Source: Phyllobacterium sophorae (GTDB taxonomy: Bacteria > Pseudomonadota > Alphaproteobacteria > Rhizobiales > Rhizobiaceae). Taken from it: a stretch of 64,000 nucleotides of DNA. Under the pieces are notes generated by a model. It was not told the origin of the DNA and did not search any database. It saw only the letters and a program-made list of their open reading frames with translations. The DNA lies in assembly GCF_003010965.1 (NCBI RefSeq), contig NZ_PGGM01000016.1, positions 111,580 to 175,579 on the forward strand, read 5' to 3'. Positions 36,702 through 44,885 of this stretch are shown here, one piece after another (within the stretch, counting starts at the first letter, position 1; the number at the start of each line of letters is the position of its first letter). The translations under genes and the position numbers were made by a program.

Positions 36702-37892
36702 TCAGGACATCGCGATTCGGGTGGCAGGCTTCAAGTTGCCAGCTCCCACGGGTCTGCCGGTAGCGATGGGTTTTGCAGCCTGCCGCACGGGGCGCCCGCC
36801 CCAACCGATGCGTGGCAGCCATTCGAGATAATAGGCAAGGGCAAATTGCGCCATGATTCCACTGGCGATGAGTAGCGTATCATCCAATAGACCACCGGGA
36901 TTCATTACCTTGACGACCTGCGCCACCATAGCGAGGATCGTACCCGCAACGAAGACCGGCAGGGAATGTTTGCCAAGAATGGCCAGCGGATGATCGACCG
37001 AGGTGCGCGCAATATTGGAGATCGCGGGGACCGAAACAATGACATAGGTCAGCGCCAGAACATGTGCGAGACGGGTAAGCGACAGGAATGTCTTGTCGAA
37101 GCCGGTCACGACCATTGGCAGGCCAAGAGAAGTATCGACACCCCAAAGCGGCCATCGCACCCAGACCAGCGCAATCAGGATATAAGTAACCGACAGGCCG
37201 AACAGATATTTGTTGAAGGCAATCGTCCCACCCCGGCGCACATGCATCACGCCCCCGATACCGATTGCAAACAGGAACTGCCACGACAATGGATTGAGGA
37301 ACCACACACCATCAGTTGGATAGTTAGGGGGCGCAATCTGGTACACGCCGGAAACCAGCCACAGGGCGCCCGAAACTACCAGCATCGCCGCGATACTGAT
37401 GTTTGCAATCAAGAGAATAACCGGCAGCATCAGCAGCAGCACGCCATACATGGACAGGATATTATTGTAACCAAGCTGATGGCCCATCGTTGCAAGACCA
37501 ATGAGAGCCTTTGCCGGCTGGTCCATCAGAGGGCCAATATTGATGAACGACATGAAGTCAGGGCGTTTGAGATAAATGCCGGCAGCGCAGAAAATCGCCA
37601 ATGTCGCGATGGTTGTCAGGATATGCGTGCTGTAAAGCGTGGCTGCCCGCCGCCACGCCTTGAGCGTAATGAGGAAGCGATTGCCTGGCTCAAACTTCGA
37701 GCCATAGGCAAGGCCCACGGCGATGCCGGAAATCAGCACAAAGGCTTCAGCGGAATCGGAAAAGCCGAAATTCTTGTGCGTCAAATTCTCGTAGACCGTG
37801 CCTGGAACATGGTTGATGAAGATAGTCAGCAGCGCCAACGCCCTGAAGACATCGATACGGGTATCCCGCTGTTTAACCTGAATCTGTGTCAT
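36702..37892 (-). CDS. opgC: OpgC-type multi-pass membrane protein
   Basis: The product has 396 residues with about ten membrane helices. The start QRDTRIDVFRALALLTIFINHVPGTVYE and the FGFSDSAEAFVLISGIAVGLAYG segment (both in part) are typical of OpgC-domain acyltransferases. OpgC adds succinyl groups to periplasmic glucans in related bacteria. A role in cyclic or osmoregulated glucan decoration is therefore a family-based inference. I chose the ATG at 37892 (MTQIQVKQRDTR) because similarity starts there. It lies 139 bases downstream of a TauE-type gene on the same strand. Confidence 0.8.
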   Translation of the reverse strand: MTQIQVKQRDTRIDVFRALALLTIFINHVPGTVYENLTHKNFGFSDSAEAFVLISGIAVGLAYGSKFEPGNRFLITLKAWRRAATLYSTHILTTIATLAIFCAAGIYLKRPDFMSFINIGPLMDQPAKALIGLATMGHQLGYNNILSMYGVLLLMLPVILLIANISIAAMLVVSGALWLVSGVYQIAPPNYPTDGVWFLNPLSWQFLFAIGIGGVMHVRRGGTIAFNKYLFGLSVTYILIALVWVRWPLWGVDTSLGLPMVVTGFDKTFLSLTRLAHVLALTYVIVSVPAISNIARTSVDHPLAILGKHSLPVFVAGTILAMVAQVVKVMNPGGLLDDTLLIASGIMAQFALAYYLEWLPRIGWGGRPVRQAAKPIATGRPVGAGNLKPATRIAMS

Positions 37893-38031
37893 AGCGTTCA
37901 CCAGTATCCTGTCATGCAAATCAGATTTCGCTTCCAACCTCGATGGAGAGCGACTCGCTTGGGTGGTAGTGATTTGGTAATGTTGACATAGGGCAAAAGT
38001 TGCGTTGCGCCCGATCAACTTTCGTTGAAAA

Positions 38032-38799
38032 TTATAACAGACTGACGATTCCGTCGTAGGTGAGCTTCAATCCCATGAGCAGGATCATGACGTACATGAA
38101 GGGATAGAAAACCTCGGCACGCATGCGTTTTACAATCCAGGCACCTGCAAAAGTCGCCAATGGGGCAAGGGGGACAAGGACAGCCGATGCCGCCAGATTC
38201 GCCCTGTCAAATTGGCCGAGTGCGAAATAGGGAAGGACCTTCACGGCATTGATGACCGCGAAGAAAATGACGCTGGTACCGTTGTAGATCCTGGGATCCT
38301 GCCGCAGTGGCAATGCGTAAACCTGATAGGGCGGGCCGCCCGCGTGCGCCACGAAACTTGTGAACCCGGCAATCGTCGACCAGAACGTGGCGTTGGCTGC
38401 ATTATGCGGTTTTGCGATTGCGCGCTTCGCCGCACTTACGAAAACATAGCGCGCGAAAAATATGATCGCGATGATACCGACGATCAATTTCACCATGTCA
38501 TCCGTGACGATCGAAGCAGTCAGCCAGCCGATACCCACACCCAGCAAGCCACCGGGAAGCATCAGCTTCAGCGTCTTCGCATCACGGTACCCGCGCCATG
38601 ACCACAAACTGGCCAAATCCATGATGATCAGAATAGGCAACATGATCGCTGCTGCCTGGACCGGCGGCATGACGAGTGCCATCAACGGGACGCCTACCTG
38701 CCCCATTGCACCTCCAAGGCCGCCTTTGGAAAGCCCGATCAGAATTGTGGCTGGAACAGCGGCAGCGTAGAACCATGGGTTCATCAGGAGATCGGGCAT
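38032..38799 (-). CDS. TauE/SafE-family sulfite/anion permease
   Basis: The product has 255 residues with about eight membrane helices. LIGLSKGGLGGAMGQVGVPLMALV in the first repeat and FTSFVAHAGGPPYQVYALP in the second are the two signature segments of the TauE/SafE family. The family exports or imports sulfite, sulfoacetate or other small anions across the inner membrane; the substrate here is unknown. No sulfur genes are nearby. Transcription may continue into opgC. Confidence 0.88.
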   Translation of the reverse strand: MPDLLMNPWFYAAAVPATILIGLSKGGLGGAMGQVGVPLMALVMPPVQAAAIMLPILIIMDLASLWSWRGYRDAKTLKLMLPGGLLGVGIGWLTASIVTDDMVKLIVGIIAIIFFARYVFVSAAKRAIAKPHNAANATFWSTIAGFTSFVAHAGGPPYQVYALPLRQDPRIYNGTSVIFFAVINAVKVLPYFALGQFDRANLAASAVLVPLAPLATFAGAWIVKRMRAEVFYPFMYVMILLMGLKLTYDGIVSLL

Positions 38800-39034
38800 G
38801 GCGGGAAATCCGGCAGGAGGGGACAGGTTCCTTTAACCTTGCTTGGCGCAATTGAAAATGCTTTTTGGCAATATGCCGCGATTTGATAAGACATTTGTTG
38901 GACAAGGAGGATAACTGCCCCGTTTGAGAGGACTATTCAAAACAATCATCATCCTCTATGCCCGAATTCCATCATGATTGCCTTTTCTATAGGGCACGTC
39001 CAATCCATTCGAGAACGATGTAAGGTCGCCGCTA

Positions 39035-39691
39035 ATGAACACCGAAACGACACCTCAACGCTGCCGTATCGTTCTGATCGCACCCCCGGCGGCGAGTGCG
39101 GACGAGCTTGTTAAACAACTTGGCAATGCGCTGTCAGGCGGCGATGTCGCTTCGGTATTGTTGCCCGCCTACGACGCAGACGAGACCCTGTTCCAGACGA
39201 TTGCTGAAGCAGTTGTGCCGGTCGTCCAGAAAGCGGGAGCTGCCGCCATCATCGTCGGCAACACGCAGATCGCGGGACGCGTCAAAGCGGATGGTCTGCA
39301 TATTGAAGGCCCTGTCGCTGACATTGCCGCCAATGTTGCACGGTTTTCACCCAAGATGATCGTTGGAACCGGCAACATCAAGAACCGCCACACGGCTTTG
39401 GAAATCGGCGAAGCCCAACCGGATTACGTGCTGTTCGGCAAGATCGGTGCGGACAACAAGCCGGAAGCCCATCCGCGAAATATTGAATTGGCCGATTGGT
39501 GGGCCTCCATGATCGAGATCCCCTGCATCATCCAGGCCGGTAACACGCTTGATAGCATCACTGACGCTGTGTTGACCGGTGCTGAGTTCATCGCCCTTGG
39601 CGCTGCCATATTTGATGGAAGCGATCCGGCATCAGCCGTCAAGGAAGCTAACAGGCTTCTTGACGAACATGCGCCGGGATTTGAGGAATAG
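39035..39691 (+). CDS. Divergent ThiE-like (thiamine phosphate synthase fold) protein
   Basis: The product has 218 residues with the TIM-barrel pattern of ThiE/TenI proteins: AAAIIVGNTQIAGRVKADGLHIEG, DYVLFGKIGADNKPEAHPRN, and a final TGAEFIALGAAIF. The canonical pyrophosphate-binding and substrate residues look altered: the usual xFGPxxxTxTK region reads FGKIGADNKPEA, and the AIGGI strand reads IIQAGNT. It is therefore probably not the true thiamine enzyme but a paralogue of unknown activity. There is no TPP riboswitch upstream. A Sel1 gene starts six bases after it, so the two form an operon. Confidence 0.65.
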   Translation: MNTETTPQRCRIVLIAPPAASADELVKQLGNALSGGDVASVLLPAYDADETLFQTIAEAVVPVVQKAGAAAIIVGNTQIAGRVKADGLHIEGPVADIAANVARFSPKMIVGTGNIKNRHTALEIGEAQPDYVLFGKIGADNKPEAHPRNIELADWWASMIEIPCIIQAGNTLDSITDAVLTGAEFIALGAAIFDGSDPASAVKEANRLLDEHAPGFEE

Positions 39692-39697
39692 AGGCTT

Positions 39698-40786
39698 ATG
39701 GCAGCGCGACCCGGCAAACTACTATCCAATGTTGCGGCATTGCTGACGGCCTTCCCTGTTCTGACATTCGCAGCCTTTGCCCAGACCGCTGAAGCACCAA
39801 TAACGTCCGAACCGGCAAAGCCAGCCATCGCGCCGCCCGCGCCGGCCGCGTCTGCTCCCGTTAGTTCCGGCGCGCCTGGCACGACGGCAAAACAGGACAA
39901 GCCCAGATCACCTGACGATCCCGCGCTTGAGACGATCAACCCGACCCGGTTCGGTAAGGCTCCTGCTGACGAAGCGTTCGGCGCCTATCAGCGTGGGCTC
40001 TACAAGACGGCGTACAACCTGGCTTTGCCACGGGCGGAAAGTGGCGATCCCGCTGCACAGGTTCTACTTGCCGAAATGCTGGCGCGGGGCCTTGGCATTC
40101 CGGTCAATATGGCGGAGTCTGCAAAATGGTACGGCAAGGCCGCCGAACAGGGCGTACCGGAGGCACAGTTCCGCTATGCTGCGATCCTGCTTCAAGGCAG
40201 ATACGCCCCGAAAGATGTCAAGCGCGCCAAGGAGTTGACGAAAGCCGCCGCCGACGCCGGGAACGCCGCAGCGCAGTTCAACTACGGACAAATCCTCATG
40301 CAGGAGCGTCCGGGGGCTCCTGGTATCGAAAATGCCTACCCCTGGTTTCAGAAGGCTGCGGCGCAGGGTCTTCCAGATGGCGAATATGCGGTCAGCCAGG
40401 TGCTCGCCAATGGCACTCCGGCCATTCCCCGCGACATGGCCAAAGCAAGGCTTTATCTTATCAAGGCCGCCACCAAGGGTTACGACACAGCGCAGCTTGA
40501 CCTTGGCAGCTGGCTTGTCGCCGGGCTCGGTGGTCCACACGAGTACAAGTCGGGCTTTGGATGGATGTTGCGCGCAGCAACTGGAGGCAATGTTGCTGCC
40601 CAGGCGCGGCTTGCGAAGCTTTATCGTGACGGCATTGGCGTAGAGGGCGATTCCATCAAGGCAGCAGCATGGTACATCGTTGCCAAGCGCGCCGGCCTGA
40701 CCGACCCGGATCTGGATTCCTTTATGGACGGTCTCGACGATGACCAGAAACAGGCAGCGATCACCGAAGCAAACAAGCTGCAATAA
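39698..40786 (+). CDS. Secreted Sel1/TPR-repeat protein
   Basis: The product has 362 residues. A signal peptide (LLTAFPVLTFAAFAQTA) and an Ala/Pro-rich linker to about residue 65 precede Sel1-type repeats from about 90 on: AAQVLLAEMLARGLGIPVNMAES (in part), AKWYGKAAEQGVPEAQFRYA, AFNYGQ-like units and KLYRDGIGVEGDSIKAAAWY. Such repeats bind proteins or peptidoglycan-related partners in the periplasm. AGAGG lies three bases before the ATG. It starts six bases after the ThiE-like gene, an unexplained pairing. Confidence 0.82.
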   Translation: MAARPGKLLSNVAALLTAFPVLTFAAFAQTAEAPITSEPAKPAIAPPAPAASAPVSSGAPGTTAKQDKPRSPDDPALETINPTRFGKAPADEAFGAYQRGLYKTAYNLALPRAESGDPAAQVLLAEMLARGLGIPVNMAESAKWYGKAAEQGVPEAQFRYAAILLQGRYAPKDVKRAKELTKAAADAGNAAAQFNYGQILMQERPGAPGIENAYPWFQKAAAQGLPDGEYAVSQVLANGTPAIPRDMAKARLYLIKAATKGYDTAQLDLGSWLVAGLGGPHEYKSGFGWMLRAATGGNVAAQARLAKLYRDGIGVEGDSIKAAAWYIVAKRAGLTDPDLDSFMDGLDDDQKQAAITEANKLQ

Positions 40787-40880
40787 TGCGATTGGTCATT
40801 TGTTGCGTTGACGAATTGCTCGTGCCGGTCGTAGCTTCTCGCCGATACAACTCAAATGATCGAACCGATTGGAATTCGAA

Positions 40881-42044
40881 ATGCCGCTGATCAACCGTGC
40901 TCATGAAATGCAACAACATGTCGCCGGATGGCGCCATCATCTGCATGAAAATCCGGAAATTCTATACGACGTGCATGAGACCTCGCGCTTTGCCGCAGAG
41001 AAGTTGCAGGAATTCGGCTGTGACACGGTCGAGACCGGTATTGGACAAACGGGAGTCGTCGGACTCATTCGGGGCCGTCACGGCGACGGGCCGGTAATCG
41101 GTTTTCGCGCCGACATGGATGCCTTGCCGATAGTCGAAGCCAGTGGCAAGCCTTGGGCCTCGAAGGTCGCCGGAAAAATGCACGCATGCGGTCACGACGG
41201 CCATACCGCCATGCTGCTTGGTGCGGCACAATACCTTGCCGAAACGCGTAATTTCAAAGGCACGATCGCCGTCATTTTTCAGCCGGCTGAAGAAGGTGGC
41301 GCTGGCGCCCTCGCCATGATCGATGATGGTTTGATGGACCGCTTCGCGATCAGCGAAGTCTACGGCATGCATAATGCGCCGGGGCTCCCGGTCGGCCAAT
41401 TCGCTACCCGTAAGGGTTCGATCATGGCTGCGACCAACGAATTCGAGATAACTGTGACCGGGCGCAGTGGACATGCGGCCAAGCCACACACCACGATCGA
41501 CCCGGTGGTGATTTCGGCCCATATCATCCTTGCGCTGCAATCGATTGTGTCGCGCGAAACCGACCCGCTAAAAGCGCTTGTCGTGTCGGTGACGCAGCTC
41601 AATGGCGGGGATGCTTCGAATGTCATTCCTGACGTCATCAAGCTCAGCGGAACGGTGCGGACTCTTGTGCCGGAGATACGCGAATTCGCGCAGAAGCGCG
41701 TGACGGAGATTGCCGAGTCGACTGCTGCCGTCTTCGGCGGCACGGCAAAAGTCGCTTACCATCAGGGCTATCCAGTTACTTTCAATCATGATCGCGAAAC
41801 GGAATTTGCGGTCAGCATTGCGCAAACAATCGTGGGGGAAGCGGCGGTCAATACAAATATGCCGCCGGTCATGGGCGCCGAAGACTTTTCCTATATGCTG
41901 CAAAGTCGCCCCGGCGCTTTTGTTTTCCTTGGCAATGGCGATACTCCGGGACTGCACAATTCAGCCTATGATTTCAATGATGACGCCATTCCCTATGGTA
42001 TCAGCTACTGGGTTTCATTGGCGGAGACCGCACTGGCCGCCTGA
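40881..42044 (+). CDS. M20D-family amidohydrolase (hippurate hydrolase type)
   Basis: The product has 387 residues. It is a dinuclear metal hydrolase that removes acyl groups from amino acids or related amides. HHLHENPEILYDVHET opens the catalytic domain, metal ligands lie in GKMHACGHDGHTAML and in FQPAEEGGAGA, and the last ligand is in PPVMGAEDFSYML. A dimerisation domain occupies about residues 180-300. The ATG at 40881 is preferred; an upstream TTG extends it by only four residues. Candidate substrates are hippurate, N-acetyl-diaminopimelate or indole-acetyl amino acids. Confidence 0.88.
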   Translation: MPLINRAHEMQQHVAGWRHHLHENPEILYDVHETSRFAAEKLQEFGCDTVETGIGQTGVVGLIRGRHGDGPVIGFRADMDALPIVEASGKPWASKVAGKMHACGHDGHTAMLLGAAQYLAETRNFKGTIAVIFQPAEEGGAGALAMIDDGLMDRFAISEVYGMHNAPGLPVGQFATRKGSIMAATNEFEITVTGRSGHAAKPHTTIDPVVISAHIILALQSIVSRETDPLKALVVSVTQLNGGDASNVIPDVIKLSGTVRTLVPEIREFAQKRVTEIAESTAAVFGGTAKVAYHQGYPVTFNHDRETEFAVSIAQTIVGEAAVNTNMPPVMGAEDFSYMLQSRPGAFVFLGNGDTPGLHNSAYDFNDDAIPYGISYWVSLAETALAA

Positions 42045-42191
42045 GCCGCAGCCATCCTGCAATGACGAGTGCGTGGCGCCTGATTCTGCGCGCTCTCTTG
42101 CCTAATGCGCAAATTTGTGGTCTTGGAAGCGCCAATATTGGCCCCGCTACGAATATCGGCGCCAGTTTCCAACATCAATCCGGATAGACAA

Positions 42192-42755
42192 ATGAAAATC
42201 AACGGTAATGAAATCCGTCCAGGCAATGTGATCGAACATGATGGCGGCCTTTGGGTTGCTGTCAGAACAAATCACGTCAAGCCTGGCAAGGGCGGTGCCT
42301 ACAATCAGGTGGAGCTGAAAAACCTCATCAATGGCACCAAGCTGAATGAACGCTTTCGCTCGGCTGAGACCGTTGAAAAGGTTCGGCTTGAACAAAAGGA
42401 TTTTTCGTTCCTCTACGAGCAGGGCGATGCGTTGATTTTCATGGATACCGCCAGCTACGAACAGCTTGAGCTGCAGAAGGATTTTGTCGGCGACCGCGCC
42501 GCATTCCTTCAGGACGGCATGATGGTCACGGTTGAACTTTATGACGAGCGTCCCATCGGTATTTCACTGCCGGATTATGTGACGCTGGAGATCACCGAGG
42601 CCGATCCGGTCGTAAAGGGTCAAACGGCTGCATCTTCCTACAAGCCGGCAGTTCTCGAAAACGGCATTCGCGTTCTGGTGCCGCCGTTCATTTCGTCCGG
42701 TGAGCGCATTATCGTCGATACCAACGAACTGACCTATGTTCGCCGCGCTGACTAA
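42192..42755 (+). CDS. efp: Translation elongation factor P
   Basis: The product has 187 residues. EF-P relieves ribosome stalling at proline stretches. Domain 1 has [21 protein letters not shown] and the loop KPGKGGAY, whose Lys33 corresponds to the lysine modified by EpmA in many bacteria. Domain 3 ends with [26 protein letters not shown] (in part). The open frame continues upstream, but similarity begins at the ATG at 42192. Confidence 0.96.
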   Translation: MKINGNEIRPGNVIEHDGGLWVAVRTNHVKPGKGGAYNQVELKNLINGTKLNERFRSAETVEKVRLEQKDFSFLYEQGDALIFMDTASYEQLELQKDFVGDRAAFLQDGMMVTVELYDERPIGISLPDYVTLEITEADPVVKGQTAASSYKPAVLENGIRVLVPPFISSGERIIVDTNELTYVRRAD

Positions 42756-42762
42756 GCCGGCT

Positions 42763-42893
42763 GTTCCGTGCCTCAGGGCACGGTAAGACCTTATTCGGCG
42801 CATAAGCCCTTTCCAAAGCCCAATCAGGTTTTAGGGGGTATGCGTCTGGCGCCGGTCGACCCGGCGCCTGTTGATTTTGATCTGATGGAGAAA
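42763..42893 (+). other. Structured intergenic region between efp and suhB
   Basis: The plus strand has a hairpin CCGTGCC/GGGCACGG at about 42765-42784. A stronger one, GGCGCCGG/CCGGCGCC, is centred near 42860 and followed by TGTTGATTTTG. The first can act as the efp terminator. The two-hairpin layout close to suhB recalls the suhB (mmgR) small RNA family of alphaproteobacteria, but I cannot confirm the sequence motif by eye. Confidence 0.35.
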
Positions 42894-42902
42894 TAATTCG
42901 AA

Positions 42903-43694
42903 ATGGCGCGTTCAGCTCTACTCAATGTAATGGTTCAGGCTGCCATGAAGGCGGGCCGGTCCCTGGCGCGCGATTTTGGCGAAGTGCAAAATCTGCAGGT
43001 CTCACTCAAAGGACCGGGTGATTACGTCAGTCAGGCCGACAAGAAGGCCGAAGAGATTATCTATACGGAATTGCGCCGTGCCCGCCCCGACTATAGTTTC
43101 CTGATGGAAGAATCCGGAGCGGTTGAAGGCAGCGACGCCCAGCATCGCTGGCTGGTGGATCCGCTCGATGGAACCACCAATTTCCTGCATGGCATTCCGA
43201 TTTTTGGCGTCTCTATTGCACTCGAGCGCCAGGGCCAGATCGTAGCCGGCGTGATCTTCAATCCGGCGATGGACGAGCTCTATACAGCTGAACGGGGCGG
43301 CGGCGCGTTTCTCAACGATCGCCGGCTGCGCGTTGCCGGCCGTGCCAAACTGGTGGATGCGGTAATTGGCACCGGGGTTCCCCATCTTGGTCGCGGGCAC
43401 CATGGCAATTACCTTGTCGAACTGCGCAATGTCATGGGTGAGGTGTCCGGTGTCCGTCGCATGGGTGCAGCTGCGCTGGACCTTGCCTATGTAGCGGCCG
43501 GCCGCCTGGACGGTTTCTGGGAGAATGGTCTTTCCCCCTGGGATATCGGCGCCGGTATCATCATGGTCCGTGAGGCTGGCGGCTTCGTGACCGACTTCGA
43601 CGGCGGACAGGATGTCATCGAAAGTAAATCCATCGTCGCCGGTAATGAAGCCATCCAGCGTGCCCTTCTGAAGACACTCAAGAAGCCCATCTAG
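42903..43694 (+). CDS. suhB: Inositol-1-monophosphatase SuhB
   Basis: The product has 263 residues. It is a magnesium-dependent phosphatase of the IMPase family, which in E. coli also associates with RNA polymerase antitermination complexes. Metal-binding motifs are MEESG, WLVDPLDGTTNFLHGIP and SPWDIGAGIIMVREAGG. It lacks the extra domains of FBPase or CysQ relatives. GGAG lies 12 bases before the ATG. Its TAG stop coincides with the first bases of a dispersed repeat that is also found after ligD. Confidence 0.93.
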   Translation: MARSALLNVMVQAAMKAGRSLARDFGEVQNLQVSLKGPGDYVSQADKKAEEIIYTELRRARPDYSFLMEESGAVEGSDAQHRWLVDPLDGTTNFLHGIPIFGVSIALERQGQIVAGVIFNPAMDELYTAERGGGAFLNDRRLRVAGRAKLVDAVIGTGVPHLGRGHHGNYLVELRNVMGEVSGVRRMGAAALDLAYVAAGRLDGFWENGLSPWDIGAGIIMVREAGGFVTDFDGGQDVIESKSIVAGNEAIQRALLKTLKKPI

Positions 43695-43740
43695 AGCAAG
43701 TTTGTCTATAGAGCCGTTCTGCCGGAGGGATTCTGTTTCG
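43692..43740 (+). repeat. Partial copy of a dispersed palindromic repeat after suhB
   Basis: Starting with the suhB stop codon, TAGAGCAAGTTTGTCTA and then a GAGCCGTTCTGCCGGAGGGA segment closely match the left and right arms of the longer palindromic element at 63653. Similarity fades after about 50 bases. A GAACAA/TTGTTC hairpin follows at about 43755-43772. Confidence 0.7.
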
Positions 43741-43861
43741 TCTGACCACAATTCTTGTTCAGAAAGAACAAATTCAGCTGTTGCGTCATTGTACCTTCCA
43801 TTTTCACCGCAAATTCGGTTAGGGTCGCACAAATCGATTTGGGCGATGCGGAGACGATGCA

Positions 43862-44884
43862 ATGGCTGATTTCAGTTCGACCCGCCAGGGTATGGACGGC
43901 GACGAATATGATCCTTACCGGCTCTCCAGCCCTCGATTCGTCCTCTTATCCATGGCGATCTTTCTGGCAATCGTCGCTTTCCTCGCTGCGATTCTCTTTC
44001 GTCAGATCTCGGTCTTCTTCGCCACCAATCCCGGCCTCAACAGTCTGATCATCGGGGTCCTCGTTGTCGGTATATTACTTGGCTTCGGCCAGGTCATCCG
44101 GTTGTTCCCGGAGGTACGCTGGGTCAATTCCTTCCGCCAAGGCAACAATGACCCGAATGCCAAGCCAGTAATGCTTGCGCCAATGCGCGCCCTGATAGGT
44201 CGCCGCCAATCAATGGCTCTCTCGACCAGTGCAATGCGGTCGATGCTCGACTCCATCGCCTCGCGCCTTGATGAAACGCGCGACATCTCCCGCTATTTGA
44301 TCGGCCTTCTGGTGTTTCTCGGTCTTCTCGGGACATTCTGGGGTCTTTTGGAAACCATCGGCTCCATCGGCCAGACGATCCAATCGCTCGATCCACGGGC
44401 CGGCGATGCCAATAGCGTTCTTGACTCGCTGAAAGCCGGTCTTCAATCACCGCTTCGCGGCATGGGCACCGCATTTTCGTCCTCACTCTTCGGTCTCTCC
44501 GGCTCGCTCATTCTCGGCTTTCTTGATCTGCAGGCCGGCCGGGCGCAGAACCGTTTCTACACCGAACTTGAAAACTGGCTTTCCAGTGTCACCGATCTCG
44601 GCTCCGACCTGCACGCGTTCGATGCAGCAAGCACCGGCACCTCCGATGAGCTCCGCGCGCTGTCGGAGCGTCTGCAGAACATTCAGGAAACCGGCGGCTC
44701 AAGCCAGCGCACCACGGCCGCCCTGGCAAGCCTGGCCGAAGGCATTCAGGGGCTTGTGAAAAACATGCGATCCGAGCAGCAGATGATGCGCGATTGGGTG
44801 GAAAAGCAGGCGGATGAACAAAAATCCATACGACAGACATTGGCCAAACTCGGGGATGCCATTTCTCGTAACAAGGTAGATTAG
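43862..44884 (+). CDS. MotA/TolQ/ExbB-type inner-membrane channel protein of unknown role
   Basis: The product has 340 residues. Membrane helices lie at about 27-50 and 58-80. A channel-forming pair follows at 143-165 (YLIGLLVFLGLLGTFWGLLETIG, in part) and about 205-225 (GTAFSSSLFGLSGSLILGFLD). The second part is the ExbB/MotA signature. The last 100 residues are a soluble, mostly helical cytoplasmic tail. It is followed after one base by a MotB-like gene, so the pair should form an ion-driven stator. There are no flagellar, Tol or TonB genes next to it. GGAG is eight bases before the ATG. Confidence 0.85.
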   Translation: MADFSSTRQGMDGDEYDPYRLSSPRFVLLSMAIFLAIVAFLAAILFRQISVFFATNPGLNSLIIGVLVVGILLGFGQVIRLFPEVRWVNSFRQGNNDPNAKPVMLAPMRALIGRRQSMALSTSAMRSMLDSIASRLDETRDISRYLIGLLVFLGLLGTFWGLLETIGSIGQTIQSLDPRAGDANSVLDSLKAGLQSPLRGMGTAFSSSLFGLSGSLILGFLDLQAGRAQNRFYTELENWLSSVTDLGSDLHAFDAASTGTSDELRALSERLQNIQETGGSSQRTTAALASLAEGIQGLVKNMRSEQQMMRDWVEKQADEQKSIRQTLAKLGDAISRNKVD

Positions 44885-44885
44885 C

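Noticed and set aside
36634..36822. Minus-strand frame overlapping the end of opgC with a hydrophobic tail
   Set aside because: I considered a frameshifted C-terminus of OpgC, but the opgC frame ends normally and nothing independent supports a shift.
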